Positions 1 through 10,266 of a DNA stretch of 64,000 bases are shown here, piece after piece; the first letter of the stretch is position 1, and each line of letters opens with the position of its first letter. Location: NCBI RefSeq assembly GCF_000423825.1, contig NZ_KE384096.1, forward strand, positions 248,001-312,000, read 5' to 3'. Origin of the DNA: Thermithiobacillus tepidarius DSM 3134 (GTDB lineage: Bacteria > Pseudomonadota > Gammaproteobacteria > Acidithiobacillales > Thermithiobacillaceae). The notes under the pieces were generated by a model. That model saw nothing but the letters and a program-made list of their open reading frames with translations, did not search any database and was not told the DNA's origin. A program made the position numbers and the translations under genes.

Positions 1-459
1 GGCCTGGCCACCAGCGTGCTGGGGCAGTTGGGACAGATCTCCCATCTGCACCGGAGCCGCTTCGGCGAAGCCGGCTTTGTGGTGTTGAAGTCGCCGGACG
101 TGCCTTCCGTCCTGGTGGAGACCGGCTTCATCACCAACCCGGACGAGGAGCAGCTGCTGACCAACCCGGCTTATCAGGAGCAGATCGCCGAAGCCATCTT
201 CCTCGGCATCGGCCAATACATGGCGCGCCACGGCCGGGCCCTGCCGCTGCCGGCGGCGAGCCGCCTGGCCAAGGCCGAGGGGCCGCGCCTGCAGGCGGCC
301 GGCCCGAGTGAGCGGGATGTCCGGACGCACCGGGTGCGGGTGGGTGAGACCCTGTCCAGCATCGCCCGCCTGTACTCGGTGAGCATCGCCAAGCTGCAGG
401 AAGTGAATGCCCTGCGAACCGATCAGGTGATGGCTGGTCAAAAATTGCTTGTCCCTTGA
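1..459 (+). CDS. amiB: N-acetylmuramoyl-L-alanine amidase with C-terminal LysM, 3' part only
   Basis: The reading frame is open from base 1, so the gene begins upstream and only its last 152 residues are seen. The visible part of the catalytic domain contains VLVETGFITNPDEE, whose glutamate matches the conserved zinc-site glutamate of Amidase_3 enzymes, which cleave the amide bond between muramic acid and the peptide during daughter-cell separation. A LysM repeat (VRVGETLSSIARLYSV, then the NALRTDQV segment) closes the protein and would bind peptidoglycan. AmiB/AmiC-type periplasmic amidases beside mutL are the standard gammaproteobacterial arrangement. I chose amiB from the neighbourhood; amiC-like naming is possible because the N-terminus is missing. 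Confidence 0.88.
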   Translation, partial: GLATSVLGQLGQISHLHRSRFGEAGFVVLKSPDVPSVLVETGFITNPDEEQLLTNPAYQEQIAEAIFLGIGQYMARHGRALPLPAASRLAKAEGPRLQAAGPSERDVRTHRVRVGETLSSIARLYSVSIAKLQEVNALRTDQVMAGQKLLVP

Positions 460-490
460 GCCGAGTCGGCTAACCGCCGCGCCTGCACCC

Positions 491-2293
491 ATGTCCGCTT
501 CCCGCATCCATCTGCTACCCTCGCAGCTGATCAACCAGATCGCCGCCGGCGAGGTGGTGGAACGCCCCGCGTCCGTGCTGAAGGAGTTGTTGGAAAACAG
601 CCTGGATGCCGGTGCCGATCAGGTGGAGATCTGGGCCGAGGAGGGCGGGCTGCGCCTGATTCGCGTGCGCGACAACGGCCACGGCATCGACCCTGAGGAC
701 GTGCCCCTGTGCCTGGCCCGCCATGCCACCAGCAAGATCCGCCAGGCCGACGACCTGGAGCGCATCAGCAGCTACGGCTTTCGCGGCGAGGCGCTGCCGG
801 CCATCGCTTCGGTGTCCCGCCTGCGGCTTGCCACCCGCAGCGAGGCCAGCCTGGAAGGGCGGCAGATCACGGCTCAGGGCGGCGACATCGCGCCGGCGGC
901 GCCCGCGGCCCATCCCGTGGGGACCACCATCGAGGTGGCCGATCTGTTCTTCAACACTCCCGCGCGCCGCAAGTTCCTCAAAGGCGAGCGCACCGAGTTC
1001 TTCCATCTGCAGGAAGTGGTGCGCAGCGCCGCCCTGAGCCGCTTTGACGTGGCTTTCCGCCTGCAGCACGGCGAGCGCGTCCAGCTCAAATTCGCCGCGG
1101 CCACCGACGAGGCAGCACGTCACCGGCGCGTGGCCGAGATCCTGGGCGCCGGCTTCCTGGAGGAATCCCTGTATCTGGAGCACGCGGATCTCGGCTTGCG
1201 CCTCCACGGCTGGGTCGGTTTGCCAACCTTCAACCGGGCCAACAGCGGTGCCCAGTACTTCTTCGTCAACGGCCGTCCGGTGCGCGACAAGGTGGTCGGC
1301 CACGCCGTGCGCCAAGCCTTTGCCGACGTGCTGTTCAAGGGCCGCCACCCTGCCTTCGTCCTTTGCCTGGAACTGGACCCGGCGGCGGTGGACGTCAACG
1401 TGCATCCCACCAAGCACGAGGTGCGCTTCCGCGATGCCCGCCTGGTGCATGATTTTCTGTTCCGCACGCTGCACGACGCGCTGGGGGACTACCGTCCCGT
1501 CCCGGCGCAGGGCGCCGCCGCGGCGGTGGCGCCCCCGCCGGTTGCCGCCGCATCCACGGTTTCCAGCGGCTCCGTCCCGGTCCGGGCGCCGGCCTCTGTC
1601 CAGAGCAGCTTGGCGCTGCAGGAGGACAGCAGCAGCTATTGGACCACCATGGTGGCGCCGGCGATGCAGGAAATTCCGGCCGCGGCGACCGCACCCGCGC
1701 CAGATGCGCCGGTCCATCCTTTGGGCCACGCCGTGGCCCAGCTGCATGAGCGCTTCATCCTGGCGCAGAATGCCGCTGGGGTGGTGCTGGTGGATCAGCA
1801 TGCGGCGCACGAACGGGTCATTTACGAAGAGCTCAAGGCGGCCTTGGGCACCGGGCAGGCCAGTCAGCACCTGCTGATTCCCGTGCGGGTGCAGCTGACG
1901 CCCGAGCAGATGGCCCTATGGGAGGCACACCAGGCGCTCTTTGCCGAGGCCGGCTTCGACTGCACGCCGCTGGGTCCGACCAGCCTCGCCGTGCGCAGCG
2001 TCCCGCGCCTGCTGCAGGGGCGTGATCTGGGCGCCCTCTTCGAAGAGATGCTGGCGGACCTGCGCGAGTTCGGCGACAGCCGCCAGGCCCAGGATCTGCT
2101 CAACGGCCTGGTGGCCAACATCGCCTGCCGCGCGGCCGTCAAGACCAATCATCGCCTGACGCTGGCGGAAATGGACGCGCTCCTGCGCCAGATCGAAAGC
2201 ACGCCGCGCGCCGGCCAGTGCAATCACGGCCGGCCCACTTACGTGCAGCTCAGCCTGGAGGAGCTGGATCGCCTCTTTCTGCGCGGCCGCTGA
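491..2293 (+). CDS. mutL: DNA mismatch repair protein MutL (endonuclease-type)
   Basis: MutL couples mismatch recognition by MutS to strand incision and excision. The 600-residue protein has the GHKL ATPase motifs near the N-terminus: [10 protein letters not shown] (about 32-41), DNGHGI (about 60-65) and GFRGEAL (about 94-100). A proline/alanine-rich linker leads to a C-terminal domain carrying [12 protein letters not shown] (from residue 435), ACRAAVK (about 545) and CNHGRP (about 577). These are the metal-site motifs of MutL homologues with intrinsic nicking activity, which E. coli MutL lacks. I start at ATG 491, where family similarity begins ([20 protein letters not shown]); an in-frame TTG at 449 would overlap the amidase gene. 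It is followed 10 bases later by miaA. Confidence 0.97.
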   Translation: MSASRIHLLPSQLINQIAAGEVVERPASVLKELLENSLDAGADQVEIWAEEGGLRLIRVRDNGHGIDPEDVPLCLARHATSKIRQADDLERISSYGFRGEALPAIASVSRLRLATRSEASLEGRQITAQGGDIAPAAPAAHPVGTTIEVADLFFNTPARRKFLKGERTEFFHLQEVVRSAALSRFDVAFRLQHGERVQLKFAAATDEAARHRRVAEILGAGFLEESLYLEHADLGLRLHGWVGLPTFNRANSGAQYFFVNGRPVRDKVVGHAVRQAFADVLFKGRHPAFVLCLELDPAAVDVNVHPTKHEVRFRDARLVHDFLFRTLHDALGDYRPVPAQGAAAAVAPPPVAAASTVSSGSVPVRAPASVQSSLALQEDSSSYWTTMVAPAMQEIPAAATAPAPDAPVHPLGHAVAQLHERFILAQNAAGVVLVDQHAAHERVIYEELKAALGTGQASQHLLIPVRVQLTPEQMALWEAHQALFAEAGFDCTPLGPTSLAVRSVPRLLQGRDLGALFEEMLADLREFGDSRQAQDLLNGLVANIACRAAVKTNHRLTLAEMDALLRQIESTPRAGQCNHGRPTYVQLSLEELDRLFLRGR

Positions 2294-2303
2294 GGGCCAT
2301 GTG

Positions 2304-3251
2304 ATGGCCGAGCAAAGCGCTTACCCCGCCGTTTTCCTGATGGGACCGACCGCCAGCGGCAAAACCGACCTGGCCGTCGCCCTGGCGGCCCGCCTGCCGG
2401 TGGATCTCATCAGCGTGGATTCCGCTCTGGTGTATCGCCGGATGGACATCGGCACCGCCAAGCCCGCTCCCGAGCTCCTGGCGCAGTATCCCCATGCCCT
2501 GATCGACATTCGCGATCCGGATCAAAGCTACTGCGCCGGCGATTTCCGCCGCGATGCGCTGGACTGCCTGGCCGCGAGCCGCGCGCGGGGTCGCCTGCCG
2601 GTGTTGGTGGGCGGCACCGGGCTCTACTTCCGCGCGCTGGAACAGGGGCTGGCCGAGATCCCCGAGGTCGATCCAGCGCTGCGGGCGGTGCTCGACGCCG
2701 AAGGTCGGCATCTGGGCTGGCCGGCGCTGCACCGGCAGCTCAGTGCGATCGACCCGCTGGCCGCAGCGCGCATTCATCCCAACGACAGCCAGCGCATCCA
2801 GCGGGCGCTGGCGGTCTTCCGGTCGACGGGACGCACCCTGAGCCAGTGGCAGGCCCTGCAAGGCCGCCAAGCGCAGGAATACCGCTTTCTGAAGCTGGTG
2901 CTGGCGCCGCCCCGCGAGCTGCTGTACCAGCGCATTGCCGAGCGCTTCGCGGCCATGCTGCGGGCGGGTTTCGTGGATGAAGTGGCTGCCTTGCGGCACC
3001 AGGGTTACGGTCCTGAACTTCCCGCCATGCGCGCGGTCGGATACCGGCAGTTGTTGCCCTACGTGAGCGGGGAAACGACCCTCGAGCTGGCCAGCGCGGC
3101 GGCCGTGCAGGCAACCCGCCAGCTGGCCAAGCGGCAGCTGACCTGGCTGCGGGGCGAAACGGCAAGCCACCTCTTGCCGGTCGCCGAGGGTGGCCAGCCG
3201 CTGGCTGCGGCCTTGTCCCTGATCGAAGCTTGCTGGCAACGCAAGCACTAG
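2304..3251 (+). CDS. miaA: tRNA dimethylallyltransferase MiaA
   Basis: MiaA transfers a dimethylallyl group to N6 of A37 in tRNAs that read codons starting with U; the product is later methylthiolated. The 315-residue protein has the P-loop GPTASGKT at residues 14-21, the [18 protein letters not shown] region that contains the catalytic aspartate and substrate contacts, and [10 protein letters not shown]. Length fits the family (300-320). ATG 2304 is preferred over the GTG one codon earlier. The gene lies 10 bases after mutL, in the classical mutL-miaA-hfq order, and is probably co-transcribed with mutL. Confidence 0.97.
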   Translation: MAEQSAYPAVFLMGPTASGKTDLAVALAARLPVDLISVDSALVYRRMDIGTAKPAPELLAQYPHALIDIRDPDQSYCAGDFRRDALDCLAASRARGRLPVLVGGTGLYFRALEQGLAEIPEVDPALRAVLDAEGRHLGWPALHRQLSAIDPLAAARIHPNDSQRIQRALAVFRSTGRTLSQWQALQGRQAQEYRFLKLVLAPPRELLYQRIAERFAAMLRAGFVDEVAALRHQGYGPELPAMRAVGYRQLLPYVSGETTLELASAAAVQATRQLAKRQLTWLRGETASHLLPVAEGGQPLAAALSLIEACWQRKH

Positions 3252-3303
3252 TCCGCCGGCGCAGCCATAGGCCTTTTAGTGGAATAGGGAAAAAAATTAA
3301 AAT

Positions 3304-3327
3304 CTGCTAGACTTTCATACTGCTAGA
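3304..3327 (+). repeat. Paired CTGCTAGA direct repeats in the hfq leader region
   Basis: The 171-base gap between miaA and hfq is clearly richer in A and T than its surroundings. It contains two copies of CTGCTAGA (3304-3311 and 3320-3327) set 16 bases apart. The stretch probably holds the hfq promoter, since hfq usually has its own start sites inside this cluster. I cannot assign a convincing pair of -35 and -10 hexamers, so only the repeat is claimed. Confidence 0.35.
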
Positions 3328-3422
3328 ACCATGCACTAGGTCGGACAACGTAGGCTTGCATCAGAGCGTCGGCTTGGCAGCGGCAATTAGCCAAATAATA
3401 TAAACGAGGAGATGACCTACAA

Positions 3423-3680
3423 ATGGCTACTAAAGGACAGGTCCTGCAGGATCCTTTTCTGAACCTACTTCGTCGAGAACATGTTGCGGTATCCATTTAC
3501 CTGGTCAACGGAATCAAACTGCAAGGCTACATCGAATCCTTCGATCAGTTCGTGGTGCTGCTGCGCAATTCCGTGAGCCAGATGGTCTACAAACACGCCA
3601 TTTCCACGGTGGTCCCGAGTCGCGACGTGCGGCTGCCCATGCCCAGCGAAGGGGAGCGGTCGAGCGGCAGCGAGGAGTAA
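3423..3680 (+). CDS. hfq: RNA chaperone Hfq
   Basis: Hfq is the hexameric Sm-like protein that binds small RNAs and mRNAs and promotes their pairing. The 85-residue product has the family opening [16 protein letters not shown], including the proximal-face glutamine, the Sm1 segment [19 protein letters not shown] and the Sm2 signature [12 protein letters not shown]. The C-terminal tail is short. A GAGGAG Shine-Dalgarno precedes the ATG. It sits between miaA and hflX as in most gammaproteobacteria. Confidence 0.98.
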   Translation: MATKGQVLQDPFLNLLRREHVAVSIYLVNGIKLQGYIESFDQFVVLLRNSVSQMVYKHAISTVVPSRDVRLPMPSEGERSSGSEE

Positions 3681-3683
3681 GGA

Positions 3684-4991
3684 TTGTTTGACAGGCCCCA
3701 GGCCGGCAACCGTGCCGTACTCGTCCACATTGCCCTGAGCAGCCAGCGCGAAGAGCAGGAGGATGTCGAGGAGCTGCGCCAGCTGAGCCTCAGCGCCGGG
3801 GCGGAGATCGTGGGCGAGGTGACCGGCAGTCGCAGCCACCCGGATCCGGGCCTGTTCATCGGTTCGGGCAAGGTCGCGGAAATCCGCGCGCTGGTGCAGG
3901 AACAGCAGGCGGACTTGGTGATCTTCAATCACGCCCTCAGCCCGGTGCAGGAACGCAATCTGGAGCGCGAGTTGTCGTGCCGGGTCCTGGATCGCGTGGG
4001 GCTGATTCTCGACATTTTCGCCAGCCGCGCCCATACCCACGAGGGCCAGCTGCAGGTGGAGCTGGCGCAGCTCGAGCACCTGCGCACGCGTCTGGTGCGC
4101 GGCTGGACCCATCTGGAGCGCCAGCGCGGCGGCATCGGCCTGCGCGGTCCGGGTGAAACCCAGCTCGAACTGGATCGCCGCATGCTGGGGCAGCGCATTC
4201 GCACCCTCAAGCAGCGCCTGGAAAAGGTGCGGGCCGGGCGGGCGTTGCGCCGCCGGGCCCGGCAGCGGGCGCCCATCACCACGGTCTCCCTGGTGGGCTA
4301 CACCAATGCCGGCAAGTCCACCCTGTTCAATCGCCTCACCCAGGCGCAAGTCCTGGCGGCAGATCAACTCTTCGCCACGCTTGATCCCACCATGCGGCGC
4401 CTGAGCCTGCCCAGCGGCATGCACGTCGTGCTGACGGACACGGTGGGCTTCGTGCGCCATTTGCCCCACCAGCTGGTGGCCGCCTTCCGCGCCACCTTGG
4501 AAGAGGTGGCGGCGGCGGATCTGCTGGTGCACGTGGTGGATGCCGCCAATCCCGAGCACGCGGCGCAAATGGAGCAGGTGGCGGCGGTGCTGCGGGAAAT
4601 CGGCGCCGACGAGATTCCGTGCATCACCGTCTTCAACAAGATCGATTGCCTGGACCGCGGGCCGGCCGTGTTGCACAATGCCGACGGCCTGCCGGAGCGG
4701 GTCTGGCTGTCCGCGCATACCGGTGACGGCATTCCTATGCTGCTGGAAGCGCTGGATCGGCAGCTGGGCGCCGAACGCGTCCGTTTGCGGGTCCACCTGA
4801 CGCCGGGAGAGGGCCGCTGGCGTGCCCGCCTGCACGAGCACGGTCAAGTCCTGCAGGAGGATCCGGATGAGCAGGGGGGCTGGTCCATGGCGGTGGAGCT
4901 GGATCCGGCCACTTGGGGGCGCTTTCGGCAACAGGGCCTGCGCGCCCAGCGCTTGGAGAGGGAAGGGGAATTTATCTCCAGCCGCACTTAG
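3684..4991 (+). CDS. hflX: Ribosome-associated GTPase HflX
   Basis: HflX is a GTPase of the Obg-HflX family that binds 50S subunits and splits stalled ribosomes under stress. The 435-residue protein has the N-terminal HflX domain (SRAHTHEGQLQVELAQL; GGIGLRGPGETQLE), then a G domain with G1 GYTNAGKST near residue 204, DTVGF as G3 and NKID as G4. I use the TTG start at 3684 because the translation from it, MFDRPQAGNRAVLVHI, aligns residue for residue with the known E. coli N-terminus, and because GGAGTAAGG lies just upstream. It begins 3 bases after hfq. Confidence 0.96.
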   Translation: MFDRPQAGNRAVLVHIALSSQREEQEDVEELRQLSLSAGAEIVGEVTGSRSHPDPGLFIGSGKVAEIRALVQEQQADLVIFNHALSPVQERNLERELSCRVLDRVGLILDIFASRAHTHEGQLQVELAQLEHLRTRLVRGWTHLERQRGGIGLRGPGETQLELDRRMLGQRIRTLKQRLEKVRAGRALRRRARQRAPITTVSLVGYTNAGKSTLFNRLTQAQVLAADQLFATLDPTMRRLSLPSGMHVVLTDTVGFVRHLPHQLVAAFRATLEEVAAADLLVHVVDAANPEHAAQMEQVAAVLREIGADEIPCITVFNKIDCLDRGPAVLHNADGLPERVWLSAHTGDGIPMLLEALDRQLGAERVRLRVHLTPGEGRWRARLHEHGQVLQEDPDEQGGWSMAVELDPATWGRFRQQGLRAQRLEREGEFISSRT

Positions 4992-4992
4992 T

Positions 4993-5014
4993 GCCCTGTT
5001 GCCCGCGACAGGGC
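4993..5014 (+). terminator. Weak hairpin after hflX
   Basis: GCCCTGT (4993-4999) and ACAGGGC (5008-5014) form a 7-bp stem with an 8-base loop two bases after the hflX stop codon. There is no T run behind it, so it may be an attenuator or a 3' stabiliser. The remaining 240 bases before hflK hold no gene that I can support. Confidence 0.3.
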
Positions 5015-5256
5015 GGCAATTCATAAAAACGATGACACAGAAGCGGCGCTTGCGACGGGCTTGCTGCGCCGAAATTTTGACGTGCGCACAATCCCGGGCC
5101 GCCGCAGCGTCGCCCCCACAGCCTTTGCTTTACCAGAAAACTGCTTTGCCCCGCCCGGCGGGCGCATGACGCGATGATTGCCAGGCCAGGCTCGGCAACA
5201 TAAAATGCATGGTTTCGCCTTCGAGCACTCGCGAGGAGCCAGAAAAGGAGCTTTTA

Positions 5257-6498
5257 ATGCCTTGGAGCGACCCGGATAAGGGTAACGAACCCAATCCTTG
5301 GGGACGGCGTACCCCGCCCAAACCCAGTACGGATCTGAATGCGCTGCTCGAAAAGCTGCGCCGCCAGATCTCCGGCCTCTTTGGCAAGCGGGGTGGGGGC
5401 GGAGGTGGCGGGGAAGGTCCCAGGCTGAGCAGCGGCCTGCCTTATCTGGGGGGCATCCTGGTCGTCCTCTGGCTTGCCTCCGGCATCTACGTGGTGGGCC
5501 CCGACGAGCAGGGCGTGGTTCTGCGCTTCGGCGCCCATGTCGCGACCGAGCCGCCTGGCCTGCACTATCATTTTCCGTACCCCATCGAAGAGGTGTACAC
5601 GCCCAAGGTCACCGAGGTGCGCCGCATCGAAATCGGCTACCGCAGCATGGGACAGACCCGGCGCAAGATGCCGACCGAGGGGCTGATGCTGACCCAGGAT
5701 GAGAACATCGTGGACATCAGCTTCGCCGTCCAGTATCGCATCAGCGACCCGGCCCAGTATCTCTTCAATGCCCGCAATCCCGAGTCGGTGGTGCGCCAGG
5801 TGGCGGAATCATCGATCCGCGAGGTGGTCGGGCGCAGCAAGATCGACGACGTGCTGACCGAGGGCCGTGCGGTGATCGAACAGCGGGTGCAGGCCCTGAT
5901 GCAACGCATTCTCGATCAGTACAAGCTGGGTCTGATGGTGGACGCAGTGCGCCTGCAGGAAGTCCATCCGCCGGAGCCCGTCCTGCCGGCCTTCCTCGAC
6001 GTGGTGAGCGCCCGCGAAGATTTGGAGCGGGCCCGCAACGAGGCCGAAGCCTACGCCAATGACGTGATTCCGCGGGCGCGCGGCCAGGCGGCACGCCTGG
6101 TCGAAGAGGCCGAGGGCTATCGGCAGCGCACCATCGACCAAGCCTTGGGCGATGCCTCCCGCTTCAAGCAGATCCTGAGCGAGTACCGGCAGGCGCCCGG
6201 CGTCACCCGCGAGCGGTTGTACCTGGAGAGCATGGAAGAAATCCTGCGCAACGCCAACAAGGTCATTGTGGACAGCAAGCGGGGCAACAACGTGTTCTAC
6301 CTGCCCCTGGACAAGCTGAGCCGGGAGCAGGAGCGCGCCACCGCCGGACAGAAGGCGGAACCGGCGCCGCGCAGCGAGAGCGCGCCGCAGGGCACGTCCG
6401 CCAACCGGGCCCTGAACAGCATCGAGGGGCAGGGGGCTGCATCCGGAGCGGGCGGGCAGACACCCGCCTTCGGCGCCGCCAGGCAGGGGGAGAGATAG
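5257..6498 (+). CDS. hflK: HflK, FtsH-associated SPFH/band-7 membrane protein
   Basis: HflK and HflC form a membrane complex facing the periplasm that surrounds and modulates the FtsH protease. The 413-residue protein has a glycine-rich cytoplasmic N-terminus (DPWG-like PNPWGRRTPP; a run of glycines near residue 47), one transmembrane segment (about 62-82) and a band-7 domain starting at DEQGVVLRFG. The C-terminal tail after residue 350 is low-complexity and rich in A, Q, G and S. ATG 5257 is chosen because AAGGAG lies 7 bases upstream and MPWSDPD resembles the family opening; an in-frame ATG at 5209 has no such support. hflC follows after 2 bases. Confidence 0.95.
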   Translation: MPWSDPDKGNEPNPWGRRTPPKPSTDLNALLEKLRRQISGLFGKRGGGGGGGEGPRLSSGLPYLGGILVVLWLASGIYVVGPDEQGVVLRFGAHVATEPPGLHYHFPYPIEEVYTPKVTEVRRIEIGYRSMGQTRRKMPTEGLMLTQDENIVDISFAVQYRISDPAQYLFNARNPESVVRQVAESSIREVVGRSKIDDVLTEGRAVIEQRVQALMQRILDQYKLGLMVDAVRLQEVHPPEPVLPAFLDVVSAREDLERARNEAEAYANDVIPRARGQAARLVEEAEGYRQRTIDQALGDASRFKQILSEYRQAPGVTRERLYLESMEEILRNANKVIVDSKRGNNVFYLPLDKLSREQERATAGQKAEPAPRSESAPQGTSANRALNSIEGQGAASGAGGQTPAFGAARQGER

Positions 6499-6500
6499 TC

Positions 6501-7364
6501 ATGAATACCCGACTCGGCTTCATTTTGATCGCGCTCGCTCTCGTCGGGCTGGTGCTGAGTTCCGCGCTCTTCGCCGTGCGCGAGACCCAGCAGGCCCTGG
6601 TGCTGCAGTTCGGCCGTCCGGTGGAGACCATCAAGAGCCCCGGCTTGCACGTCAAAACCCCCTTCGTGCAGAACGTGCTCTACTTTGATGACCGCCTGCT
6701 GAACTACAATGCCCAGCCCGAATCCTACCTGACCATCGAGAAGAAATCGGTGGTGGTGGACTCCTTTGCCGAGTGGCGCATCATTGATCCGTTGCGCTTT
6801 TACACGACGGTGCGCAACGTGGACAATGCCAATGCCCGGCTGGCGGATCTGATCCGCTCGGGGTTGCGGGCCGAGTTCGGGCGGCGCACCATCGAGCAGG
6901 TCGTCAGCGGCGACCGGCGCGTCCTGATGGACAGCCTCATCAGGACCGTCGACCGGCGTGCCCGCGAATTCGGCATCAACGTCATCGACGTGCGCGTCAT
7001 GCGGGTGGATCTGCCGGCGGAAGTCAGCCAGGCGGTGTACCGGCGCATGGAGGCGGAGCGCTCGCGCGAAGCCAAGGAGTATCGTTCCCGCGGCGCGGAG
7101 ATTTCCGAGCAGATCCGTTCGGACGCCGATCGCCAGCGCACGGTGCTGCTGGCCGAGGCCTACCGCAAGGCGGAAGAGATCAAGGGGCAGGGCGACGCCC
7201 AGGCGGCGCGCATCTACGCCGAGGCCTTCGGCCGCGACCCGCAGTTCTTCTCGTTGTATCGGCGCCTGCAGGCCTACCGCCAAAGCATCGGCAAGGATGA
7301 TACCCTGGTGCTCGATCCCAACGACGAGTTTTTCAGGAATTTCCTGCGCGGTGCCGGCAAGTAG
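6501..7364 (+). CDS. hflC: HflC, FtsH-associated SPFH/band-7 membrane protein
   Basis: This is the partner of HflK in the FtsH-regulating complex. The 287-residue protein begins with a membrane anchor (about residues 5-27), followed by a band-7 domain (ETQQALVLQFGRPVE; KSVVVDSFAEWRI) and a long coiled-coil segment rich in E, R and A (EAERSREAKEYRSRGAEISE). Length fits the family. It is directly coupled to hflK and followed by a DUF2065 gene as in E. coli (yjeT). Confidence 0.96.
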   Translation: MNTRLGFILIALALVGLVLSSALFAVRETQQALVLQFGRPVETIKSPGLHVKTPFVQNVLYFDDRLLNYNAQPESYLTIEKKSVVVDSFAEWRIIDPLRFYTTVRNVDNANARLADLIRSGLRAEFGRRTIEQVVSGDRRVLMDSLIRTVDRRAREFGINVIDVRVMRVDLPAEVSQAVYRRMEAERSREAKEYRSRGAEISEQIRSDADRQRTVLLAEAYRKAEEIKGQGDAQAARIYAEAFGRDPQFFSLYRRLQAYRQSIGKDDTLVLDPNDEFFRNFLRGAGK

Positions 7365-7370
7365 GACGCA

Positions 7371-7556
7371 GTGGAGCTGCTGATCAAGGCGCTGGCTCTG
7401 ATGCTGGTGCTGGAGGGCGCACCCTATTTTCTCCATCCTGCCGGCATGCGCCAAGCCTTGCTGCTGCTGGCCGAGCAGACCTCGGACCGCCAGTTGCGCC
7501 TGCTCGGCCTGACAAGCATGCTGCTCGGGGTGGTGCTGCTCCACCTCCTGGGCTGA
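7371..7556 (+). CDS. Small DUF2065 (YjeT-like) inner-membrane protein
   Basis: The 61-residue product has two hydrophobic helices separated by a short polar stretch (LIKALALMLVLEGAPYFLHP; LLGLTSMLLGVVLLHLLG) and the EG-PYFLHP pattern of the DUF2065 family. Function in the family is unknown. It starts at GTG 7371, 6 bases after hflC, and lies between hflC and hisZ or purA in many gammaproteobacteria, which suggests a link to the HflKC-FtsH complex. That link is inference from position only. Confidence 0.85.
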   Translation: MELLIKALALMLVLEGAPYFLHPAGMRQALLLLAEQTSDRQLRLLGLTSMLLGVVLLHLLG

Positions 7557-7628
7557 GGGGGCAGGTAGGCGATCGCGGCCCGGCGCCGCTCGCCGTGATC
7601 ACATTTTCTCCATTCTGAAGGGTTGCCT

Positions 7629-8822
7629 ATGTCCCAGAATCCCCGACCCTGGCTCCTGCCCAGCGGTTTTGAAGACATCCTGCCGGCCCGTGCCGAGCGT
7701 CTGGAGGCGTTGCGGCGCGAGCTGCTCGATCTCTACCGCTGCTGGGGCTACCAACAGGTCATCCCGCCGCTGGTGGAGCACCTGGAGACCCTGCTGACCG
7801 GGGTGGGGCAGGAGCTGGAGCTGCAGACGCTCAAGCTGGTGGACCAGGAAACGGGGCGCATGCTGGGCCTGCGTTCGGATCTGACGCCGCAGGTGGCGCG
7901 CATCGACGCTCACCGCTTCCATGCCGACGTGCCCAACCGCCTCTGCTATGCGGGCACGGTGCTGCGCGCCACGGCGGATCACTATGGCGGCAGCCGTGCC
8001 CCGTTCCAAGTCGGCGCGGAGCTCTTCGGCGTGGACAGCGCCAGCGCCGATGCGGAGGTGGCTACGCTCATGATCGAGAGCCTGCGGCGGGCAGGCGTCC
8101 GCGACCTGGTCTTGGATCTGGGCCACGTGGGCGTGTTTCGTGCCTTGCTGGGGGATGTCCCCCTGAGCCCGGCCGGCGAGACGCTGCTCTACCGCGCCAT
8201 GCAGCGCAGGGCGGTGGGAGACGTGCGCGAGGCGTTGCAGGCACTGGCGGCACCCGGCGCCGTGCAGGAGCAGATAGTGGCCCTGCTCCAGCTCAGCGGC
8301 GAACGGTCGGCGCTTGACGAGGCCCGGCGCCTGTTGCCGGACGCCCCCGCGCCCGTGCAGGAAGGCCTGCAGCGCCTGGGCTACATCCACGACCAGTTGG
8401 CGGCCCGCTTTGCCGGGCTGCGCATCCAGATCGATCTGGCTGAGCTGCGCGGATACCGGTATCATACCGGGCCGATCTTCTCCGCTTACACGCCCGGCAG
8501 CGGCACGGCGCTGGCCAGCGGCGGCCGCTACAACGACATCGGCGCCGCCTTCGGCCGCGGGCGCCCGGCGACCGGCTTCAGCCTGGATCTCAAGCAGCTC
8601 ATCGCGCCGCAGCAAAGTTCGCTGCTCGAGCGCATCTGGGCGCCCGGCGGCAGCGATCCGGCCCTCGCAACGGCCATTGCGGATCTGCGCCGGGCCGGCC
8701 GGGTCGTCATCCAGTCGGTCAACGCTTCGACGACGGACGATGTGGCGGAGGCCCGGGCGCTCGCCTGCCAACACATGCTGGCGCCGCAGGACGGGCGCTG
8801 GCAGGTGGTGGCGCTGCCGTAA
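7629..8822 (+). CDS. hisZ: ATP phosphoribosyltransferase regulatory subunit HisZ
   Basis: HisZ is a catalytically inactive histidyl-tRNA synthetase paralogue that pairs with short-form HisG to make the first enzyme of histidine synthesis and mediates histidine feedback. The 397-residue protein shows the class II synthetase-like core (RSDLTPQVARIDAH; LCYAGTVLRA; GGRYNDIGAAFGR) but lacks the C-terminal anticodon-binding domain of true HisS. ATG 7629 is favoured over TTG 7623. It sits between the DUF2065 gene and purA, a placement known from Pseudomonas and relatives. A short-form hisG would be expected elsewhere in the genome. Confidence 0.94.
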   Translation: MSQNPRPWLLPSGFEDILPARAERLEALRRELLDLYRCWGYQQVIPPLVEHLETLLTGVGQELELQTLKLVDQETGRMLGLRSDLTPQVARIDAHRFHADVPNRLCYAGTVLRATADHYGGSRAPFQVGAELFGVDSASADAEVATLMIESLRRAGVRDLVLDLGHVGVFRALLGDVPLSPAGETLLYRAMQRRAVGDVREALQALAAPGAVQEQIVALLQLSGERSALDEARRLLPDAPAPVQEGLQRLGYIHDQLAARFAGLRIQIDLAELRGYRYHTGPIFSAYTPGSGTALASGGRYNDIGAAFGRGRPATGFSLDLKQLIAPQQSSLLERIWAPGGSDPALATAIADLRRAGRVVIQSVNASTTDDVAEARALACQHMLAPQDGRWQVVALP

Positions 8823-10178
<1,356 letters not shown>

Positions 10179-10210
10179 GGCAGGCTGCAGGCCTCGGCTG
10201 CATCCACCAA

Positions 10211-10226
10211 CGGCACGCAAATTGCT
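10211..10226 (+). promoter_or_regulatory. Sigma-54 promoter of the YcgR-like PilZ gene
   Basis: CGGCACG-CAAA-TTGCT matches the RpoN consensus TGGCACG-N4-TTGCW at all but one position, with exactly 10 bases between GG and GC. Transcription should start near 10237, 30 bases before the GTG codon. This places the PilZ gene in the flagellar sigma-54 regulon and separates it from purA. Confidence 0.8.
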
Positions 10227-10266
10227 CACAGGAAGGCATCGAATCGGCGGGCTTTAGGCGTTCACA

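Noticed and set aside
515-1870. 451-codon minus-strand frame opposite mutL (and similar long frames opposite hfq-hflX, hflC, hisZ, flgE, flgK, flagellin and fliI)
   Set aside because: All are mirror frames of strongly supported genes with low-complexity translations and no ribosome-binding sites.
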